Part shown: in pieces, positions 6,839-10,695 of the stretch
Numbering within the stretch: position 1 is the first letter of the stretch
Layout of the letters: the number at the start of each line of letters is the position of its first letter
Made by a program: the position numbers and the translations under genes
Notes under the pieces: generated by a model
Databases searched by the model: none
Seen by the model: the letters and a program-made list of their open reading frames with translations, nothing else
What the model was told of the DNA's origin: nothing
Assembly (NCBI GenBank): GCA_030638185.1
Contig: DAOWFD010000302.1
Span: forward strand, 1-10,695
Direction: 5' to 3'
DNA length: 10,695 nt
From: Candidatus Aegiribacteria sp.
GTDB taxonomy: Bacteria > Fermentibacterota > Fermentibacteria > Fermentibacterales > JCC-6

Positions 6839-7841
6839 CAGGCCTGTCAGTTTTCTTGAGCAGCTTTTTTATCCCCTTGAAACCCAATCCCAGAGAATAG
6901 AGGGCGATCACAGACAGCAGCATTGAGTAAAGATTCATGAAGCCGTGGTCAAGAACGGCTATGGTGAACGCGGTGCTTTCTGCAACACCGAATCCGGTAA
7001 GAATTACGACCATCATCCCTTCGTAAACTCCCAGACCATTGGGGGTCAATGGAAGTATCTTCGTTACGGTTGACAGCAGCATAACAAAAGAAGCCTCGGC
7101 AAAGGAGAGCTTTACACCGAAAACAAGAAGGAAGATGAAGAGGGTGAGAATATCAAATATCCAGATCAGCATTGATACAAGCAGAATCGCGAAAAGCCGT
7201 CCGGGGTGCTGCCTCATCTGATCGGCCAGTTCGGTAACGGAATCCCTTAGTTTTTTGAGGGGTCCTACCAGCATCTTCTGGAAGGTGGAAGGGTGGAAGA
7301 CGAACAGCCAGCCGGCAAGTGCGAGAAGAAGAAGCAGGGCTGACATTGTAACGATGTAGGAGAGATAATTCGCGGCAACCGATCCGGAAATAAAGACAAC
7401 ACTGAACAGGGCCAGGAGTATCACTGCCGCAAGATCCATGACCCTCACCAGAAACGCCGCGAATGTACCTGAAGTATAATTCAGCATTCCTGTTTTATGC
7501 ATGTAGAGAACTTTCACCGAGTCCCCGAGCTTCGCAGGTATTACCATATTCGCCAGGTCAGCCACCAGCTCGATCCCCAGAGCTCTGAACAGCTTCAGTT
7601 CGACATTCAGAAGGGCAAGTATCTTTCTGAAACGGATACCCCGTAACAGCCAGGATATTGAGTAGACAACGATGAGGGGAACAAGTACAATCGGCTTGAT
7701 CTCATGCAGATTATGTACAAATTGTTCAAATCCCGTTTTTGCAGCGATAAGGGCAAGAATTCCGATCCCTGCGACGGCGGAAACAACATGTATTACAATC
7801 TTTCTTCTGCTGCCGACCTGGTCTGAATTCATAATATTCAT
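6822..7841 (-). CDS. YbhN/AglD-type (UPF0104, lysylphosphatidylglycerol synthase TM-like) membrane protein
   Basis: A 339-residue polytopic membrane protein with about seven or eight hydrophobic segments (clearest at roughly 15-34, 50-66, 126-150, 157-182, 216-240 and 248-320). Family landmarks are NMVIPAKLGDSVKVLYM in the first third and LPLTPNGLGVYEG (263-275), which matches the conserved Pro-x-Gly-x-Gly-x-x-Glu region of this family. Relatives include YbhN, archaeal AglD and the membrane half of MprF; roles proposed for them include lipid flipping and lipid-linked sugar handling, but most members are uncharacterised. The start is ATG 7841; no good Shine-Dalgarno site precedes it or the nearby ATG at 7832, so the exact start is uncertain. 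It is transcribed alone, divergent from the GT2-asnB2 pair, and ends inside asnB1. Dolichol- or polyprenol-phosphate GT2 genes are frequent neighbours of this family, which fits the adjacent gene. Confidence 0.87.
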   Translation of the reverse strand: MNIMNSDQVGSRRKIVIHVVSAVAGIGILALIAAKTGFEQFVHNLHEIKPIVLVPLIVVYSISWLLRGIRFRKILALLNVELKLFRALGIELVADLANMVIPAKLGDSVKVLYMHKTGMLNYTSGTFAAFLVRVMDLAAVILLALFSVVFISGSVAANYLSYIVTMSALLLLLALAGWLFVFHPSTFQKMLVGPLKKLRDSVTELADQMRQHPGRLFAILLVSMLIWIFDILTLFIFLLVFGVKLSFAEASFVMLLSTVTKILPLTPNGLGVYEGMMVVILTGFGVAESTAFTIAVLDHGFMNLYSMLLSVIALYSLGLGFKGIKKLLKKTDRPATCNP

Positions 7842-7849
7842 TCAGCGGG

Positions 7850-7879
7850 TTGCTGTGAATCCTTCCTGTTGATTATGTT
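7850..7879 (+). promoter_or_regulatory. Candidate promoter for the GT2-asnB2 pair
   Basis: TTGCTG (7850-7855) and TATGTT (7874-7879) are separated by 18 bases, a loose sigma-70-type match, ahead of the GT2 start at 7912. The 70-base divergent gap with the YbhN-like gene must hold some promoter activity if these genes are transcribed locally, but the match to consensus is modest. Confidence 0.25.
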
Positions 7880-7903
7880 TTTCCTCTGTGAATCATACAG
7901 TCT

Positions 7904-7907
7904 GGAG
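7904..7907 (+). promoter_or_regulatory. Shine-Dalgarno site for the polyprenyl-phosphate GT2 gene
   Basis: GGAG lies 4 bases before ATG 7912 and only 1 base before ATG 7909. It favours 7912 over the upstream GTG 7888, which has no ribosome binding site. Confidence 0.5.
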
Positions 7908-7911
7908 AATG

Positions 7912-8841
7912 ATGTTCAAAGTCAGCGTAGTTGTCCCCGCCTTCAACGAGGCTCAATCTGTTGAACGGACGATTCTTGCTATCCGGCAGGTTCTTGATAT
8001 CTCCGGAATAACCGGAGAGATACTTCTGATCGATGACGGTTCCACAGATGATACGGCCGTTATTGCGGAAAAAGCTGGAGCCAGAGTTCTGCGCCATCGG
8101 GACAATCTGGGTTACGGCGCTTCGCTTAAAACTGGTATCGGGAACTCCAGTTTTAATACCATTGTCATAACCGATGCCGATGGCACATATCCGATCGACA
8201 TGATACCCGAACTTCTGCAGCGGATGGAAGAGAGCGGCGCGGACATGGTTGTCGGCGCAAGAACCGGTTCCGAAGTGAAAGTGCCACTTATCCGTAAACC
8301 ATTCAAGTGGATTGTGCGCCGCCTGGCTCAGTACATTGTCGGAAGATCGATCCCCGACTTGAACTCGGGACTGAGGGTGTTCCGAAAAGATATGGCTCTC
8401 CGCTACTACAAACTGTACCCGAACGGGTTTTCATTCACCTCAACAATTACGGTTGCCTCCATGTGCGATAACTTCAAATTGGAGTATGTCCCGATCGATT
8501 ACCGCCAGAGAGAGGGCAGATCCAAGATCGTCCCGGTGGATTTCTTTGCGTTCATCATGCTGGTGCTTCGTCTGTCCGTTCTTTTCAAGCCCCTCAGAGT
8601 GTTTGTCCCCGTATCAATTTTCTGTTTTTCAATTGGTTTTTTAAAGCTTATCCATGATATAGTAATGGCTATCAGCATTTCCCGGGATACGGGTGCAAGT
8701 CTGCTGGTTCTTCCCATTGTCTCTTCCTCTGCTGTGGCTTTCCTGCTTGCATCTCTGCAGATACTACTTGTGGGGATGGTAGCTGAAGCCCTTGCGAAAC
8801 GGAGCTTCAGGGCTGAAGGCCTGCGCGAAAGAAAAGACTGA
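7912..8841 (+). CDS. Polyprenyl-phosphate glycosyltransferase, GT2 family (DPM1/GtrB/ArnC type)
   Basis: A 309-residue enzyme with a GT-A catalytic domain and a C-terminal membrane hairpin. The start is set at ATG 7912 because GGAG lies 4 bases upstream and the protein then opens on the first strand (FKVSVVVPAFNE). ATG 7909 and GTG 7888 are in-frame alternatives. Catalytic-domain features are VVVPAFNE (6-13), LLIDDGSTDD (38-47), NLGYGASLKTG (65-75) and the metal-binding TDADGTYP (87-94; D88, D90). DLNSGLRVFRK and YRQREGRSKI follow, typical of dolichol-phosphate mannosyltransferase-like and bacterial undecaprenyl-phosphate sugar transferases. Two hydrophobic stretches near residues 225-250 and 260-290 match the two-helix anchor of GtrB-like members. 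It should make a polyprenyl-phosphate-linked sugar on the cytoplasmic side, the donor type used by GT-C enzymes such as the one at 1206-2624. The sugar is unknown. asnB2 begins 3 bases after its stop, so the two are almost surely co-transcribed. Confidence 0.9.
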   Translation: MFKVSVVVPAFNEAQSVERTILAIRQVLDISGITGEILLIDDGSTDDTAVIAEKAGARVLRHRDNLGYGASLKTGIGNSSFNTIVITDADGTYPIDMIPELLQRMEESGADMVVGARTGSEVKVPLIRKPFKWIVRRLAQYIVGRSIPDLNSGLRVFRKDMALRYYKLYPNGFSFTSTITVASMCDNFKLEYVPIDYRQREGRSKIVPVDFFAFIMLVLRLSVLFKPLRVFVPVSIFCFSIGFLKLIHDIVMAISISRDTGASLLVLPIVSSSAVAFLLASLQILLVGMVAEALAKRSFRAEGLRERKD

Positions 8842-8844
8842 GGC

Positions 8845-10695
8845 GTGTGCGGGTTTGCGGGGGTATTGCTTTTCGATTCTCAAATGTCACATGATCCCGG
8901 TCTGCTGGCGAGAATGGGGGAGGTTCTGACCCATAGAGGGCCGGACGATAATGGTACGGTAATTCACGGCCCCTGCGGACTTGTCCATAGAAGACTGAGT
9001 ATCATTGACCTGAGCAAATCAGGCCATCAGCCCATGAGCAACGAGGATGAAAGCATCTGGATCGCCTACAACGGCGAGGTGTACAACTTTCGGGAACTCC
9101 GCAGACAGTACAACCTCGATGCGGAAGGGCACACCTTTCGTTCGCGGACGGATACGGAAGTCCTCATTCATCTTTACGAAGCCATAGGTGAGCGTTTTCT
9201 CGAAGTCTTAAATGGCATGTACTCCATTGCCCTGTGGGATGGAAGGAAGAGAAAACTACTCCTGGCCAGGGATCCTTTCGGTATAAAGCCTCTGTTCTTC
9301 GCCACAACCAGAGAAGGCTTTTGGTTCTCTTCCGAGATAAAAGCCCTGCTTGAGGTAGATGGAGTGGCAAGGAAGCCGTCACTTCAGGCCCTGTATCATT
9401 ATCTCTCCTTCAATTACGTACCCGATTCCCTTACAGCATTTGAGGATATCCACGAACTGCTGCCCGGTAGTGCGATATCCATTGACTGGGAAAGCGGGAA
9501 GAGAAGGGAATGGAGTTTTTTCGATTTTGACTACACCGAGGATAGAACAATATCTGCCTGTTATGCCTCTTCTCACAGCAGGGAATTGCTCGAGAAGGCC
9601 GTAGAGCGCACCCTCATCTCGGATGTTCCAGTCGGAGTAATGCTTTCGGGGGGAATGGATTCCAGTGCTCTGACTGCTTTAATGGCACAAGTCCGGGGTA
9701 ACAGCGATTTCCATACGTTCTCTCTCGGTTTTGAAGACAGGAGTTTCGACGAATCAAGTTATGCTGATATCGTGGCGGACGCGGTGGGAACCCATCATCA
9801 CCGAATAAGGGTAACTCCTGAAAAGGTTGGCGAACTCCTGCCACGGTATCTTGCTCACATTGACGAACCCTACGGAGACGGTTCCGCCATTCCAACATGG
9901 CTTCTTGCCGAGAGAGCTTCAAGCCTGGTCACTGTGCTTCTATCCGGAGAAGCGGGAGACGAGGTCTACACAGGTTACGATACCCACGCGGCATACAAGG
10001 CAAGAAAACTCTACAGACAAGCTGTCCCGTCGTTTTTAAGAAGTAAGATAATAAGGAAGCTGGTTGAAAAGCTTCCCGTATCTCACAGGAAGCTCAGTTT
10101 TGAGTTCAAGGCAAGGAGATTTGTCGTGGGTGCGGAACTGGATATTCCGGTATCTCATTTCTACTGGCGGGTTGTTCTGGCAGAAGACGCGAAGAAGGAA
10201 GTGCTTGATGATCTCGGCCGTTTCAGCGAATTTCCCGATTCTTCACGGTTTTTCGAGAATGTCTACTCCAGCTGCGGGGCCGAGTCCGAATTGAACCGTC
10301 TTCTCTGCATAGACGCATCATGCCATCTCCCTCATGACCTCATGGTTAAGAATGACCGAATGACAATGGCCCACTCTGTGGAGGCAAGGGTTCCTTTTAC
10401 GGATGTAGAGCTTTTCCGGTTTCTGGCGCGGGTACCGGTGAAGTACAAATACCCTGGAATGCGCAAGAAACACCTGCTGAGAAGTTCCATGAAGGATCTT
10501 CTACCCGCATCCATTATCAACAAGAAGAAGGTGGGGCTGGAAATGCCCTACTCCAGGTGGTTGAGGAAAGAGCTGCGAGAGATCACCCTTGAATACCTGA
10601 GTCCCTCAAGACTTTCCTCAACGGGGTTGTTCAGTGCTTCCGGAGTTGAAAAACTCTGGAGCCAGCATGACAGGCTGGAGGCAGATCATGGAAGG
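8845..10695 (+). CDS. asnB: Second asparagine synthetase-like glutamine amidotransferase (AsnB2), cut by right edge
   Basis: The frame is open for 617 codons from GTG 8845 to the window end with no stop. AsnB proteins are usually about 600-650 residues, so only a short tail is probably missing. The GTG is chosen because it puts the catalytic cysteine at position 2 (MCGFAGV) and lies 3 bases after the GT2 stop; its GAGG is only 1 base away, so translation probably depends on coupling. The glutaminase site has R50 (RRLSIIDL), N76-G77-E78, D103 (TDTE) and the canonical RDPFGIKP (142-149). The synthetase domain has the PP-loop SGGMDSS (269-275), DEPYGDGSAIP, SGEAGDE (367-373), NDRMTMAHSVEARVPF and GLEMPYSRW. 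It aligns well with AsnB1, sharing KLSFEF-x-A-[KR]-RF-x2-GAEL and G-[IL]-E-[LM]-PYS-x-W, so the two are paralogues of one AsnB clade. Placement behind a polyprenyl-phosphate GT suggests glycan amidation rather than only free asparagine synthesis, but this is inference. Confidence 0.94.
   Translation, partial: MCGFAGVLLFDSQMSHDPGLLARMGEVLTHRGPDDNGTVIHGPCGLVHRRLSIIDLSKSGHQPMSNEDESIWIAYNGEVYNFRELRRQYNLDAEGHTFRSRTDTEVLIHLYEAIGERFLEVLNGMYSIALWDGRKRKLLLARDPFGIKPLFFATTREGFWFSSEIKALLEVDGVARKPSLQALYHYLSFNYVPDSLTAFEDIHELLPGSAISIDWESGKRREWSFFDFDYTEDRTISACYASSHSRELLEKAVERTLISDVPVGVMLSGGMDSSALTALMAQVRGNSDFHTFSLGFEDRSFDESSYADIVADAVGTHHHRIRVTPEKVGELLPRYLAHIDEPYGDGSAIPTWLLAERASSLVTVLLSGEAGDEVYTGYDTHAAYKARKLYRQAVPSFLRSKIIRKLVEKLPVSHRKLSFEFKARRFVVGAELDIPVSHFYWRVVLAEDAKKEVLDDLGRFSEFPDSSRFFENVYSSCGAESELNRLLCIDASCHLPHDLMVKNDRMTMAHSVEARVPFTDVELFRFLARVPVKYKYPGMRKKHLLRSSMKDLLPASIINKKKVGLEMPYSRWLRKELREITLEYLSPSRLSSTGLFSASGVEKLWSQHDRLEADHGR

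Noticed and set aside
6839..6846. CAGGCCTG palindrome right after the asnB1 stop as a possible terminator
   Set aside because: It is a short palindrome with no loop and no directly following U-tract, and it lies inside the coding part of the YbhN-like gene.
9164..10523. Open frames of 60-100 codons on both strands inside asnB2
   Set aside because: The asnB2 frame is continuous with all family motifs from 8845 to the window end; the others are shadows.

Overview
This looks like a bacterial genome segment of roughly balanced base composition. It probably comes from an uncultured diderm (Gram-negative-type) lineage: one protein has a lipoprotein signal peptide, Shine-Dalgarno sites are clear, and GTG starts are mixed with ATG. 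I cannot name the taxon from the sequence. The window is nearly all coding, with no tRNA, rRNA, CRISPR array or insertion sequence that I can see and no non-coding stretch over 300 bases. Eight genes are supported, and two of them run off the window edges.

The left half is a four-gene operon on the minus strand, read from about 4755 down past position 1. In order of transcription it holds a family 2 glycosyltransferase with C-terminal membrane segments, a radical SAM protein with a second cysteine cluster, an ArnT/PMT-like membrane glycosyltransferase, and a lipoprotein of the sulfatase/alkaline phosphatase superfamily (cut by the left edge). Genes 1 and 2 overlap by 8 bases, and the later gaps are 69 and 38 bases.

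The right half alternates in strand. An asparagine synthetase-like amidotransferase (AsnB1) is on the plus strand, divergent from the operon. A YbhN/AglD-type membrane protein on the minus strand overlaps the end of asnB1 by 17 bases. A plus-strand pair follows, with only 3 bases between its genes: a polyprenyl-phosphate glycosyltransferase of the DPM1/GtrB type and a second asparagine synthetase-like protein (AsnB2), cut by the right edge close to its expected C-terminus.

Taken together this resembles a cell-surface glycan locus. One GT2 enzyme would load a sugar onto a polyprenyl phosphate. The YbhN-type protein may help with lipid or lipid-linked sugar handling. The GT-C enzyme would transfer a sugar from the lipid carrier on the outer face of the membrane. 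The other GT2 would extend a chain, and the AsnB-like proteins could amidate carboxylate groups on sugars or another product. The sulfatase-like lipoprotein could remove or transfer phosphate-type substituents outside the cytoplasm. The radical SAM protein has no assigned substrate and is the least expected member. This pathway is inferred from family membership and gene order only. I see no evidence of a defence system or mobile element.
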